DNA of 8,184 bases from BJ22 sp031405895 (GCA_031405895.1 JANOFL010000397.1:1-8184); one strand, 5' to 3'. Positions 1-6,525 are shown, counted from the stretch's first letter. Numbers and translations: made by a program. Notes: generated by a model from the letters alone, not told the origin.

Positions 1-60
1 GACGCCCCCTCATCCCCGGCCCTTCTCCCCCGCAAAGCCGGGGGAGAAGGGGGCAAGAAA
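1..60. repeat. Hairpin-forming dispersed repeat, copy A (left flank)
   Basis: This GC-rich element contains a perfect 13-bp inverted repeat, 20-32 pairing with 39-51, around a six-base loop (caaagc). A copy with 57 of 60 identical bases lies at 2191-2250 in the same orientation. No T-run follows the stem, so a REP-like or intergenic repeat fits better than a classic intrinsic terminator, although it could still attenuate transcription. It touches the window edge, so its true left end is unknown. Confidence 0.8.
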
Positions 61-287
61 TTTCAAATCGCGCCGCGTTTGCCCGCGCCCTGACGAGCCG
101 GAAGCATGAGCAACGGGCCATGGCAAATCTCATCCCCCCGCTCGTCGTTTCTTTGACTGCGGAGAGGGGACGGAGGTGAGGTGCTGGGTTCTCTTCCGCC
201 AAAAGGTCAAAGTCTCTCTACGGTCGTGCCCCAGTTTCGGAAGTCGACGAGATGATCAGTTCCAGTCCCGTGTTCGCTGCAAGTGTT

Positions 288-313
288 CCCTGTTTCCAAT
301 CGGAAACTCAGGG
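288..313 (+). promoter_or_regulatory. Predicted stem-loop in the PEP-CTERM leader
   Basis: The bases form ccctg-tttcc / ggaaa-(ct bulge)-caggg around an aatc loop, which is two 5-bp stems separated by a two-base bulge. It lies about 136 bases before the start codon of the PEP-CTERM gene. It may be a leader RNA structure or chance; there is no riboswitch signature that I recognise. Confidence 0.3.
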
Positions 314-433
314 CCGCAATGGTTTACCGCCGTAGGGTGTTCAAACCAGGGACTATCGCTGGAAAACCGGACAACTAGAATGCCAGGGAGCCGATTCCGC
401 CACTGCCTTATCGGCCACCAAAGCGCAAAATCC

Positions 434-439
434 AAGGAG
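434..439 (+). promoter_or_regulatory. Ribosome binding site (AAGGAG) of the PEP-CTERM gene
   Basis: A strong Shine-Dalgarno core, AAGGAG, sits ten bases before the ATG at 450. It fixes this start and agrees with the signal peptide that begins at residue 1. Confidence 0.75.
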
Positions 440-449
440 TCATCCACCC

Positions 450-1844
450 ATGAAGCGACAGCTCTCAATTGCGATTTTCTCGTTGCTCATTTGCATGATG
501 GTTGCGACTGAGGTGCGAGGTCAGTTTTCTGGCATCCAGCGTGGACTTTCGACTAACCCGACGTTCCCGGGAGGGGTAAGCACTACAGTTGGTTTCGACA
601 CTACAACTGTAAACGTCGGTGGATATCCGAATTCCCTGGCCAATATCGCCGTCGCAAATGCCCCTGGACTGTACGCGATTGGCGGATACCTGACGGCTCA
701 ATCTACCGGCGGCAGCGGCGTGGTGGAGGCCTATGTATTGGTCAATGGTGGCATCTTTTCCCGCCAGCAATATACGCTGCCCGCAGGCGGGAATTTTGGC
801 ACGATGGCTTTTGGTACGTTGGCCAACCTCAACATTGGCGACGTGGTTCACTTTCAGGTCAATCCGGCTTCCGGCACGAATGTCCAGATGGTGGGCACAA
901 ACAGCTACTCCCACGCATCCTTTGGCCGCCATTCTCCCTTGGCGACCGGAATCAAACGCGGCCTGTCCTCAAGCCCAACGTTCAATGGCGGCGTGGCAGC
1001 GAACGTTGCATTTGACACCACACCTGTGAACGTGGGCGGCTATACAAGTGGTTCAGGCAACCTTGCCTTTGTCCAGTCTGCGGGACTCCATACGGTCAAC
1101 GGGTACCTGACGGCCCGCGCGACAAGCGGATCAGGAGTAGTTGACGTGAACGTGCTGGTCAACGGCTCTGCCGTCTCACGCAGCCAGTACACGCTTCCGA
1201 CTGGTGGTTCGTTTGGGACGATGGGTTTCGGTTCGCTTGCCAACCTGAGTCCCGGCGACTTTGTCAGTATTCAGATTAACCCATCGGCCGGCACCAACGT
1301 GTTGGTTGCGGGAATCAACGGCTACTCGGAGGCGTCGCTTGTCTATCCAACACCGTTGGCAACCGGCATTCAGCGTACGTTTACCTCGAACCAGACCTTC
1401 AGCGGCGGGTCAAGCAACGTTGTTTTCAATGCCACGACAGTCAACGTCGGGGGATACACAAACACTTTGGCCGGAATCGCTTTGGCGATCGCCGAGGGCT
1501 TGCACACCATTGAAGGTCATCTGACGGCACGAGCTATCAGCGGAACAGGAGTCGTCGACGCGAATCTGCTGGTTAATGGTCAGGTGATTTCCAGACAACA
1601 ATACACACTCACTCCTGGCGGGACGTTTTCGACACTGAGATTTGGATCGCTCGCCGACCTGGACATCGGCGACTTGGTCAGCCTGCAGCTGAATGTGCAA
1701 AGCGGCACCATAGAAGTTGTCGGAACAAACAACTATTCGACAGCCTCATTGATGCACACTCCTATTCCGGAGCCGGGTTCCCTCGCCGTGCTGGCGTTTG
1801 CCCTGGCTGCCGGGCATGGTTTCCGTCGTCGCAGGGCCTGCTGA
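450..1844 (+). CDS. Secreted PEP-CTERM protein with three tandem ~139-residue modules
   Basis: This 464-residue protein is predicted to be exported and processed at the envelope. Residues 1-24 form a signal peptide (MKR, then a hydrophobic core, probable cut near VRG-Q). Three homologous modules follow at about 27-165, 166-304 and 305-434, with the same landmarks in each: S/TGI-K/Q-R, VNVGGY, GLxxIxGxLTA, GSGVV, VLVNG, SRxQYTL, F-G-S/T-LA, GD-V and YSxASL. The spacing is exactly 139 residues between modules 1-2 and 2-3. The beta-rich pattern, with GLY...LVNG...L..GD.V...YS.ASL, resembles the jelly roll of C1q/TNF-like domains, but that is inference. The tail IPEPGS plus a hydrophobic stretch plus FRRRR (438-462) is a PEP-CTERM sorting signal, recognised by an exosortase in other bacteria. 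The final residue is Cys. The partner and substrate are unknown. The gene stands alone, flanked by repeats. Confidence 0.88.
   Translation: MKRQLSIAIFSLLICMMVATEVRGQFSGIQRGLSTNPTFPGGVSTTVGFDTTTVNVGGYPNSLANIAVANAPGLYAIGGYLTAQSTGGSGVVEAYVLVNGGIFSRQQYTLPAGGNFGTMAFGTLANLNIGDVVHFQVNPASGTNVQMVGTNSYSHASFGRHSPLATGIKRGLSSSPTFNGGVAANVAFDTTPVNVGGYTSGSGNLAFVQSAGLHTVNGYLTARATSGSGVVDVNVLVNGSAVSRSQYTLPTGGSFGTMGFGSLANLSPGDFVSIQINPSAGTNVLVAGINGYSEASLVYPTPLATGIQRTFTSNQTFSGGSSNVVFNATTVNVGGYTNTLAGIALAIAEGLHTIEGHLTARAISGTGVVDANLLVNGQVISRQQYTLTPGGTFSTLRFGSLADLDIGDLVSLQLNVQSGTIEVVGTNNYSTASLMHTPIPEPGSLAVLAFALAAGHGFRRRRAC
528..1751 (+). repeat. Three in-frame 417-bp-period coding repeats
   Basis: The modules correspond to 528-944, 945-1361 and 1362-1751; the third is slightly shorter. 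They are clearly alike in protein sequence but well diverged in DNA, so the triplication is old or has been remodelled by selection and is not a recent tandem slip. The variable positions cluster between the conserved VNVGGY, VLVNG and YSxASL landmarks. Confidence 0.85.
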
Positions 1845-2080
1845 AATCAGCTGGGCACAACCGTTGGATGGTCGGGTCGCGAAGCCGTCCGTGCTCCATT
1901 CGCGGGAATGGTCACCCTTGGCCCGGGTTTCCGGTTTTGTCCGGCTCCGTTTCGCCGACGAATCGTAAGTTCGCTCCGCCGCTGGCGTGACGCTCGCGAC
2001 TGGTAAATTCGAAGCGAGCTTCGCCGAACCTGAAATGCCGGTCGACGGGTGACAACGGGAGCAACCCGCGCTCTTCCATT

Positions 2081-2180
2081 CTTTCTCCCTCGCCCCGTTG
2101 CTTTGAACGGGAAGAGGGGACGGGATGAGGGGCCAGCCTGTGCGAACTGGCTTGAACCGCAGCGTGGTGCCTGTCAACGC
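2081..2180. repeat. Intergenic repeat unit, copy 1
   Basis: The unit opens with a hairpin, cccgtt (2094-2099) pairing with aacggg (2106-2111) around gctttg, with an outer ccct/aggg pair (2087-2090 with 2115-2118). It continues through gcgaactggcttgaa (2142-2156) to ctgtcaacgc (2171-2180). The same order of blocks recurs at 2303-2392. The pyrimidine-rich arm and the gggatgagggg end resemble the reverse complement of the 1-60/2191-2250 element, so the two may be members of one family in opposite orientation. Confidence 0.7.
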
Positions 2181-2190
2181 ATTGAGCGCG

Positions 2191-2250
2191 GACGCCCCCT
2201 CATCCCCGGCCCTTCTCCCCCGCAAAGCCGGGAGAGAAGGGGGAAAGAGA
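2191..2250. repeat. Hairpin-forming dispersed repeat, copy B (right flank)
   Basis: It matches positions 1-60 at 57 of 60 bases and in the same orientation. The first 42 bases are identical. One of the three changes (2233, G in copy A to A here) breaks one pair of the 13-bp stem (2210-2222 with 2229-2241) without a compensating change, which argues against strong selection for perfect pairing in this copy. Confidence 0.85.
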
Positions 2251-2302
2251 TGTGATGGGTGCGTCACGTCGCGCGGGGCGTTGGCGAAAAGCTGGCACTG
2301 AA

Positions 2303-2392
2303 CTTCTTCCCCCCACGCCCCGTTGCTTTGAACGAGGAGAGGGGCTGGTCTGAGCGAACTGGCTTGAATCGCCGCGCGGCGGCTGTCAACGC
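2303..2392. repeat. Intergenic repeat unit, copy 2
   Basis: It repeats the block order of 2081-2180: pyrimidine tract, gccccgttgctttgaacg hairpin (2318-2334), gaggggctgg, gcgaactggcttgaa (2354-2368), ctgtcaacgc (2383-2392). Compared with copy 1 it lacks about ten bases around the gggatgagggg segment and has several substitutions. The two copies, separated by repeat B, look like an old segmental duplication. Confidence 0.65.
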
Positions 2393-2423
2393 CGATATGA
2401 GAATCTGAAGCGGATTACTGGCT

Positions 2424-2861
2424 TCATTCGCCGACCGCCGACTGCGTTTTCGGCACCCGGTCTGCGACCCAACAGGACTCGTGCTGCCGCATGCCGATGT
2501 GGGGGTAGTACGTTCGCGCTTGCGGAGCGGCGAGCAGGATCAGCGTCGTGTGCCGGCCCGCCACTTCGTGCGTGAGCCGGATCAGCTCGCGGCCAATCCC
2601 CTGCCCCTGAAACGCGGTATCGACCGCCAGGTCCGACAGATAGGTGCAGTAGCTGAAGTCGGTCAGCGACCGGGCCACGCCAACCAGCAGTTCACCATCG
2701 CGCGCTGTGACGATCAGTCCGGCGTGAGCCAGCATGCCGGCGATGGTGTCAGGCTCTGCCACCGGCCGCCGCTCCGCCAGCGTCGATCGCCGCAACAGAT
2801 CGACAAACTCTTCAGCCGACAGCGATGGCTCAACTTCAAATCTGATCCTGTCCACCAGCAT
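2424..2861 (-). CDS. GNAT-family N-acetyltransferase
   Basis: This 145-residue single-domain protein is the usual size of a GNAT enzyme, which transfers an acetyl group from acetyl-CoA to an amine; the substrate cannot be told from sequence. The acetyl-CoA pyrophosphate loop is visible as QGQGIG (residues 85-90), after the beta strand YLSDLAVD (74-81). The AAPQARTYYPHIGM segment (111-124) is the late C-terminal motif with the YY...GM pattern of GNAT proteins. There is no signal peptide or membrane segment, so it is cytoplasmic. Start choice: GGAG (2864-2867) lies only two bases from the ATG at 2861 but eight from the in-frame GTG at 2855, so translation may begin at codon 3. The gene is divergent from the DUF4105 operon and shares a 139-bp region with it. 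I see no functional link to that operon. Confidence 0.88.
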   Translation of the reverse strand: MLVDRIRFEVEPSLSAEEFVDLLRRSTLAERRPVAEPDTIAGMLAHAGLIVTARDGELLVGVARSLTDFSYCTYLSDLAVDTAFQGQGIGRELIRLTHEVAGRHTTLILLAAPQARTYYPHIGMRQHESCWVADRVPKTQSAVGE

Positions 2862-3000
2862 TTCTCCGTCGGCGAATCATCCAGTCTGGCCGCCCGCTGA
2901 AACAGGTGGCGGACCGTGGCAACAGGTGCCTGACTTCAACTGGTACAGTCCGGGGCGCACAATGTAGCCCGCGCCCGGCGACTGCAACTGAGTCCAGGAT
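2862..3000. promoter_or_regulatory. Divergent intergenic region with repeated octamer
   Basis: The octamer aacaggtg occurs at 2901-2908 and again at 2921-2928, exactly 20 bases apart (about two helical turns). The second copy lies inside a small palindrome, GGCA-N5-TGCC (2918-2930). A weak promoter-like pair, TTCAAC (2935-2940) and CACAAT (2958-2963) with a 17-base spacer, follows towards the DUF4105 gene. Together these could be operator half-sites and a promoter, but each is short and chance is possible. Confidence 0.3.
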
Positions 3001-4026
3001 GTGCCCGTGTATTCAGTATTCGTGTACATCGCCGTCATGCTGATCGCGGTGTGGATCGCGGGAGCACTCTACTACGACCTTTGTCAGGCACGCTGGTACG
3101 GATGGCTCTGCGTGGCCGGCTGGATTGTGATCGTGGTGGCCTTGGTCGTTGCATGTCCGGGTCGCACCAGTCTGCTACTTTCGATGGCCGGAATTCTGGC
3201 GGTCACCCTGGCGTGGTGGTTTTCGATCCGGCCGTCCCAGCAGCGCGACTGGGACCCCGACTTCAGCCAGCTGGCCGACGTCTCGATTGACGGCGACCGG
3301 CTGACGATCCGGAATGTCCGGGTCACGGAGTATCCGGGGCCGGGCGAGCGTCTCCCCGCGTATGAGACGCGGCAATGCAACCTCTCTCTTCTGTCCGGCG
3401 TTGACGCGCTGATTCTCTACTGGGGATCCGCCTGGATGTGTCACCCGATGTTTGTCTTTGATTTTGGTGAAGGCGGGCGGATCTGCATTTCGATCGAGGT
3501 CCGCTACCGGACTGGCCAGCCGTATGATTTTCTGCGCAGTCTCTACCGCCAGCAGGAGCTGATTTATGTCGTCAGCGATGAGCGGGACGCCATTCTCCGG
3601 CGGACCAGGTATCTGACCGGACAGGACCTCTACCTTTATCGCGTGCGGAGCGACGCCCTGCGGAGCCGGCAGTTTTTCTTTGAATACACCAACCGGATCA
3701 ACCGGCTGGCCGAAGAGCCGGGCTGGTACAACGGTGTCACGGCCAATTGCACGACCGGAATCTACGCCCAGTCGCGCGGGCGAATCCGCTGGGACTGGCG
3801 GATGCTCTTCAACGGAACGCTCGACCGGCTGTTCTACGACCAGCAGATGCTTGACTCGACGCTGCCGTTTGAAGTGCTGAAGAAGCAGAGCCGGGTCAAT
3901 GAAGTCGCGAACCGCGCCCCGGCCGAGGGCTTTGGCGGGTTCATCCGCGAGAACCTGACTGGTTACCAGCACGGCCTGAACCAGTTGTCCGACCATCCTG
4001 CCGCGACGAGTGGCCTGAGCCGATGA
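3001..4026 (+). CDS. Three-TM membrane protein with DUF4105 (Lnb N-terminal-like) domain
   Basis: This 341-residue protein carries three hydrophobic segments at about 4-25, 33-52 and 57-74, then a DUF4105-type domain at roughly 80-320. Family landmarks are RDWDPDFSQLA (82-92), CH (147-148), SIEVR (164-168), ELIYVVSDERD (186-196), YLYRVR (211-216) and WYNGVTANCTT (242-252). Cys250 in NCTT and His148 are the likely catalytic pair, by analogy with papain-like/NlpC-P60-related folds. With Arg55 in loop 2, an N-in, three-TM topology would place the domain outside the cytoplasm. From memory, DUF4105 was renamed Lnb N-terminal domain after work on lipoprotein N-acylation; assigning that activity here is inference. 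Start: GTG at 3001 is only one base from AGGA (2996-2999), while the in-frame GTG at 3007 is seven bases away and fits better. It overlaps the next gene by ATGA. Confidence 0.83.
   Translation: MPVYSVFVYIAVMLIAVWIAGALYYDLCQARWYGWLCVAGWIVIVVALVVACPGRTSLLLSMAGILAVTLAWWFSIRPSQQRDWDPDFSQLADVSIDGDRLTIRNVRVTEYPGPGERLPAYETRQCNLSLLSGVDALILYWGSAWMCHPMFVFDFGEGGRICISIEVRYRTGQPYDFLRSLYRQQELIYVVSDERDAILRRTRYLTGQDLYLYRVRSDALRSRQFFFEYTNRINRLAEEPGWYNGVTANCTTGIYAQSRGRIRWDWRMLFNGTLDRLFYDQQMLDSTLPFEVLKKQSRVNEVANRAPAEGFGGFIRENLTGYQHGLNQLSDHPAATSGLSR
4023..4026 (+). promoter_or_regulatory. ATGA stop-start overlap (translational coupling)
   Basis: The TGA of the DUF4105 gene (4024-4026) shares three bases with the ATG of the patatin gene (4023-4025). 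Because the upstream sequence lacks a clear ribosome binding site, the second gene probably depends on ribosomes that finish the first, which would keep the two products in step. Confidence 0.75.
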
Positions 4027-5861
4027 ACATCGACAAATACGACCTGTTCCGGATGCACCCGGTTTCGCGCGGCCTGTCCGAAGCGGGTGCCCGCGCGATC
4101 CTCGACCATCTGGAGCTGGTCCGGTGCGATCCGGGCGATGTCATCCATCGCGCCAACGAGGTCGTGTCATCGGTCTTCTTCCTGGTCCATGGCCGGCTGA
4201 GCGAGGAGATCCAGGATCCGCATGGCAATGTCGTGATGAGCCGCTTCATCCTGCCGGGCGGCATATTCGGCGCACTGGCCGCGGCGATGAACGAGCCGGC
4301 ACCGCTCGATTGCTCTGTCGTGGATCCGTCGACGCTGTTCAAGCTGGACTATCAGCGAGCCCTGGAGCTTTACCGGACGTGGCCCCAGTTGCAGTCCAAC
4401 CTGATGCAACTCGTGGCAGTCGGCGTGAAGCAGGCGATTCTGCGCGAACGCCAGCCGCACCAGCCGCGGGCCGTGTGCTTTTTCCACCAGTCCGATGCGA
4501 CGCGGGCCATGACGCGGCGGCTCTTTGAGCGGCTGGCAGGCCTGGGTGACCGGCTGGCGCTGCTCTCGGATCGCCCGGCCGGGCCCGCCGTCGCCGGCAT
4601 TCAGCATTTCCGGGTGATCGGTGGCGACGCGCCGATGCCGATGGCTGAAGTCCATCATCTGCTGCCCGACTGGATGCGGGAAGGGCGTGTGATCGGGGAT
4701 GTGGACGCGACGATCGATCCGGAGATTGCGCTGCGTGCCTTCGAGCGGTTCGACTGGATCTTCTGGTGTGTCACGCCGGCAAACCAGGCGGCATCGGTCG
4801 CGAATTTGAGGAAGTTCCTGGCCCACGCACCCAGCTGGCGCGACAAGGTCTATCTCGTCTGGTTGCTGGAAAACGAACAGTTTGCGCCAGTCGCCGGTGA
4901 ACTGCGGGAACTGGCCCGCCACGACCTGAAAGTTTCCTTCACAGCCCCGCAAAAGAACCAGGGGCGGATGGGGGCCACGGGCTTTGAGCGTCTGCTTCAT
5001 CTGATGCGCGGGATCAAGATTGGCGTGGCACTCGGGGGAGGCGCTGCCCGCGGCATGGCTCATCTCGGCGTTCTCAAGGCTCTCGAAGACAACGGCATTG
5101 TGGTCGACATGATTGCCGGTACCAGCGCCGGTGCGATGTCCGGAACCCTCTACGCCTCGGGATTGGACGCCGACTTTCTGACGGGCTGTTTCGTTCGCGA
5201 CATGCGCCCCGGCTGGATCTTCCGGATGCTACCTGGCGGCGACCAGTGGTATCTGCTGTACAAGTACCGGCGCGGGCAGTTCGACCCGATGTTGCGCAAG
5301 TACCTCGGCCCGGCCCGGCTGGAGCAGTTTCCGGTGCCGATGCGGACCATTACGGTCGATTTGATCAGCGGGAAAACCATCGTCCGGGACAGCGGCGATG
5401 CGGTTCACAGCATCCTGGAGAGCATTAACCTGCCGGGCCTCGCCAAACCGATCAACCGCGATGGCCAGTCCCTGGTCGACGGCGGTCTGATTGACAATGT
5501 GCCGGCCGATGTGCTCGCATCGAGCGGCTGCAACTTCATCATCGCCGTCAGTGTCACAGCGAAAATGGAGACCGAGTTCGCGAAGAACCGGTCCAACACT
5601 CCGACCAGCGACATGCGGTCCGCTTCGACGGTCCAGACCCTGTTGCGGAGCTTTCTGGTCCAGAGTTTCAGCATCAACGCGATTGGAGTCGAGCCAGCGG
5701 ACTTCGTGATTGAACCCGATGTGACCGCCTTTCAGCTGACCGAGTTCACTCGCACGGACGAACTGGCGGCGGTCGGTGAAAAAGCGACCGTGGAAGCGCT
5801 CCCCCGAATCCGGGACCTGCTCCACCGGCTGGATGCCCGGCTGTTTCCGAGCAGCCCATAA
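4023..5861 (+). CDS. Cyclic-nucleotide-binding-like / patatin phospholipase (NTE type)
   Basis: This 612-residue protein has the layout of bacterial neuropathy-target-esterase-like phospholipases, which hydrolyse acyl esters of (lyso)phospholipids. Residues about 8-135 form a cNMP-binding-like beta barrel, 148-328 a linker domain typical of this group, and 332-500 the patatin domain. The catalytic parts are complete: oxyanion hole GGGAARG (338-344), nucleophile Ser368 in GTSAG (366-370) and the dyad Asp486 in DGG (486-488). The tail VEPADFVIEPDV...DELAAVGEKA (556-588) also fits the family. In the barrel, the phosphate-binding cassette reads FGALAAAMNEPAPLDCSVVD (82-101): the usual FGE glutamate and the downstream arginine are missing, so cyclic nucleotide binding is doubtful. 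No signal peptide or TM segment is seen, so it is cytoplasmic or membrane-peripheral. Its ATG overlaps the TGA of the DUF4105 gene, which implies translational coupling; no strong Shine-Dalgarno sequence precedes it. Confidence 0.92.
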   Translation: MNIDKYDLFRMHPVSRGLSEAGARAILDHLELVRCDPGDVIHRANEVVSSVFFLVHGRLSEEIQDPHGNVVMSRFILPGGIFGALAAAMNEPAPLDCSVVDPSTLFKLDYQRALELYRTWPQLQSNLMQLVAVGVKQAILRERQPHQPRAVCFFHQSDATRAMTRRLFERLAGLGDRLALLSDRPAGPAVAGIQHFRVIGGDAPMPMAEVHHLLPDWMREGRVIGDVDATIDPEIALRAFERFDWIFWCVTPANQAASVANLRKFLAHAPSWRDKVYLVWLLENEQFAPVAGELRELARHDLKVSFTAPQKNQGRMGATGFERLLHLMRGIKIGVALGGGAARGMAHLGVLKALEDNGIVVDMIAGTSAGAMSGTLYASGLDADFLTGCFVRDMRPGWIFRMLPGGDQWYLLYKYRRGQFDPMLRKYLGPARLEQFPVPMRTITVDLISGKTIVRDSGDAVHSILESINLPGLAKPINRDGQSLVDGGLIDNVPADVLASSGCNFIIAVSVTAKMETEFAKNRSNTPTSDMRSASTVQTLLRSFLVQSFSINAIGVEPADFVIEPDVTAFQLTEFTRTDELAAVGEKATVEALPRIRDLLHRLDARLFPSSP

Positions 5862-5972
5862 CCGCCTGCGGCAGTGCGCCTGCTTGCAGCCCGCGAGCCT
5901 TCATTTGTACGGCAACCATTTCCGATCCCGTTGCACCCTGCCCAGTCCCATCTGCGAACGGGCCGAGAGCCA

Positions 5973-6308
5973 CTACTCTTCCCGGTGGTCGATCGCGGCG
6001 CGGAGCTGGTCGTTCCTGGCGCTCAGTTCAGCGATCCGGATTTGCGGATAGCCGGCCGGATCATCGACTGTGACGCCTCCCACGACGAGGCCGGTCCAGG
6101 TTCCGTCGGCGACCATCCGCCGCCATTCCCCGCTCTGAACGCGCTGTTCCCACTCGGCAATGCAGGTCTCGTTCTCGCTGATGACGGCCTCCAGCGAAGC
6201 GGCCGGGGCGGTCGAAAGTTCCGGTGGGACCGAAGGACGACACCCAGCCAGACTCCAGCAGGTTGCGACGAGCAACAGAACAAAAATCAAATGGGCGCGG
6301 ATCGACAT
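5973..6308 (-). CDS. Small predicted lipoprotein of unknown function
   Basis: I do not recognise a family for this 111-residue protein. It begins with MSIRAH, a hydrophobic core (8-19) and the lipobox LAGC (20-23), so signal peptidase II should cut before Cys23 and leave a lipid-anchored mature protein of 89 residues. The next residue is Arg, not Asp, so there is no classic inner-membrane retention signal by the E. coli rule, which may not apply here. The mature part has a Pro/Ser/Ala-rich linker (25-38), then a charged stretch with helical character (39-62) and a short charged tail (92-111) that might coil. A third Cys is at 49. A good ribosome site, GGGAG (minus strand, 6317-6321), lies eight bases before ATG and supports the start. 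The gene converges on the patatin gene across a 111-bp gap. Confidence 0.72.
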   Translation of the reverse strand: MSIRAHLIFVLLLVATCWSLAGCRPSVPPELSTAPAASLEAVISENETCIAEWEQRVQSGEWRRMVADGTWTGLVVGGVTVDDPAGYPQIRIAELSARNDQLRAAIDHREE

Positions 6309-6525
6309 TCCATTTTCTCCCGACGACTCTTGGCCGAGCCGTAGTTCCCGGCCCTTGATCCCCGCAGCTTGACGTTAGCGATTCCAGTCTGCCCCCGCAA
6401 CCATTGCGGTTGGCTGAATCCCGACGGAAGGACAGCCACTGCCGTTCACAAGTCATCCCGGCAACGATCCGGGAGCGCTGCCGACTGCCGGACGTTGCTT
6501 GTGCTTTTTGAAGTTGCGCTTTCAG

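Larger units (their letters stand above)
61..449. other. Non-coding stretch upstream of the PEP-CTERM gene
   Basis: I see no convincing gene here. The one long plus-strand frame (176-511) starts with GTG, lacks family resemblance and runs into the PEP-CTERM gene in another frame. The stretch holds two repeat-like pieces: 91-118 (gacgagccggaagcatgagc and onward), which resembles a planctomycete intergenic repeat I recall, and 131-178, which weakly matches the pyrimidine/purine-rich family at 2081-2131. The rest is presumably promoter and 5' leader; no -35/-10 pair stands out. Confidence 0.55.
1845..2423. other. Repeat-rich intergenic region without a gene
   Basis: No credible coding frame lies here; the long antisense frame at 1746-2267 runs through palindromic repeats and the end of the PEP-CTERM gene. 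The right half is built of hairpin repeats (2081-2180, 2191-2250, 2303-2392). The left half holds a small 6-bp palindrome, 2010-2023 (cgaagc-ga-gcttcg), and other sequence I cannot assign. Between the PEP-CTERM gene (+) and the GNAT gene (-) it is a convergent region, so one or more hairpins may serve as a two-way transcription end. Confidence 0.6.

Noticed and set aside
153..181. TTGACT as a possible -35 box
   Set aside because: No -10-like sequence lies 16-18 bases downstream; the following bases are a purine-rich repeat.
176..511. 111-residue plus-strand frame before the PEP-CTERM gene
   Set aside because: It has a GTG start without a clear ribosome site, a composition unlike a folded protein and no motifs, and it overlaps the well-supported gene start at 450.
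1746..2267. 173-residue minus-strand frame
   Set aside because: It runs through two hairpin repeat families and antisense to the PEP-CTERM tail; its translation is repeat-derived sequence.
1..2392. CRISPR array or insertion sequence as an explanation of the repeats
   Set aside because: Copies are few, irregularly spaced and of several types, with no spacers, no transposase and no target-site duplication that I could see.
3175..3996. 273-residue minus-strand frame opposite the DUF4105 gene
   Set aside because: It is a shadow produced by GC-rich codon use; the plus strand carries clear family motifs and transmembrane segments.
4167..5063. 298-residue minus-strand frame opposite the patatin gene
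   Set aside because: It is antisense to the cNMP-like and linker domains, has no motifs, and the plus-strand protein is complete.
5862..5972. Intrinsic terminator between the convergent patatin and lipoprotein genes
   Set aside because: Only a 4-bp stem (ctgc-tt-gcag) is visible and there is no T-run on either strand.
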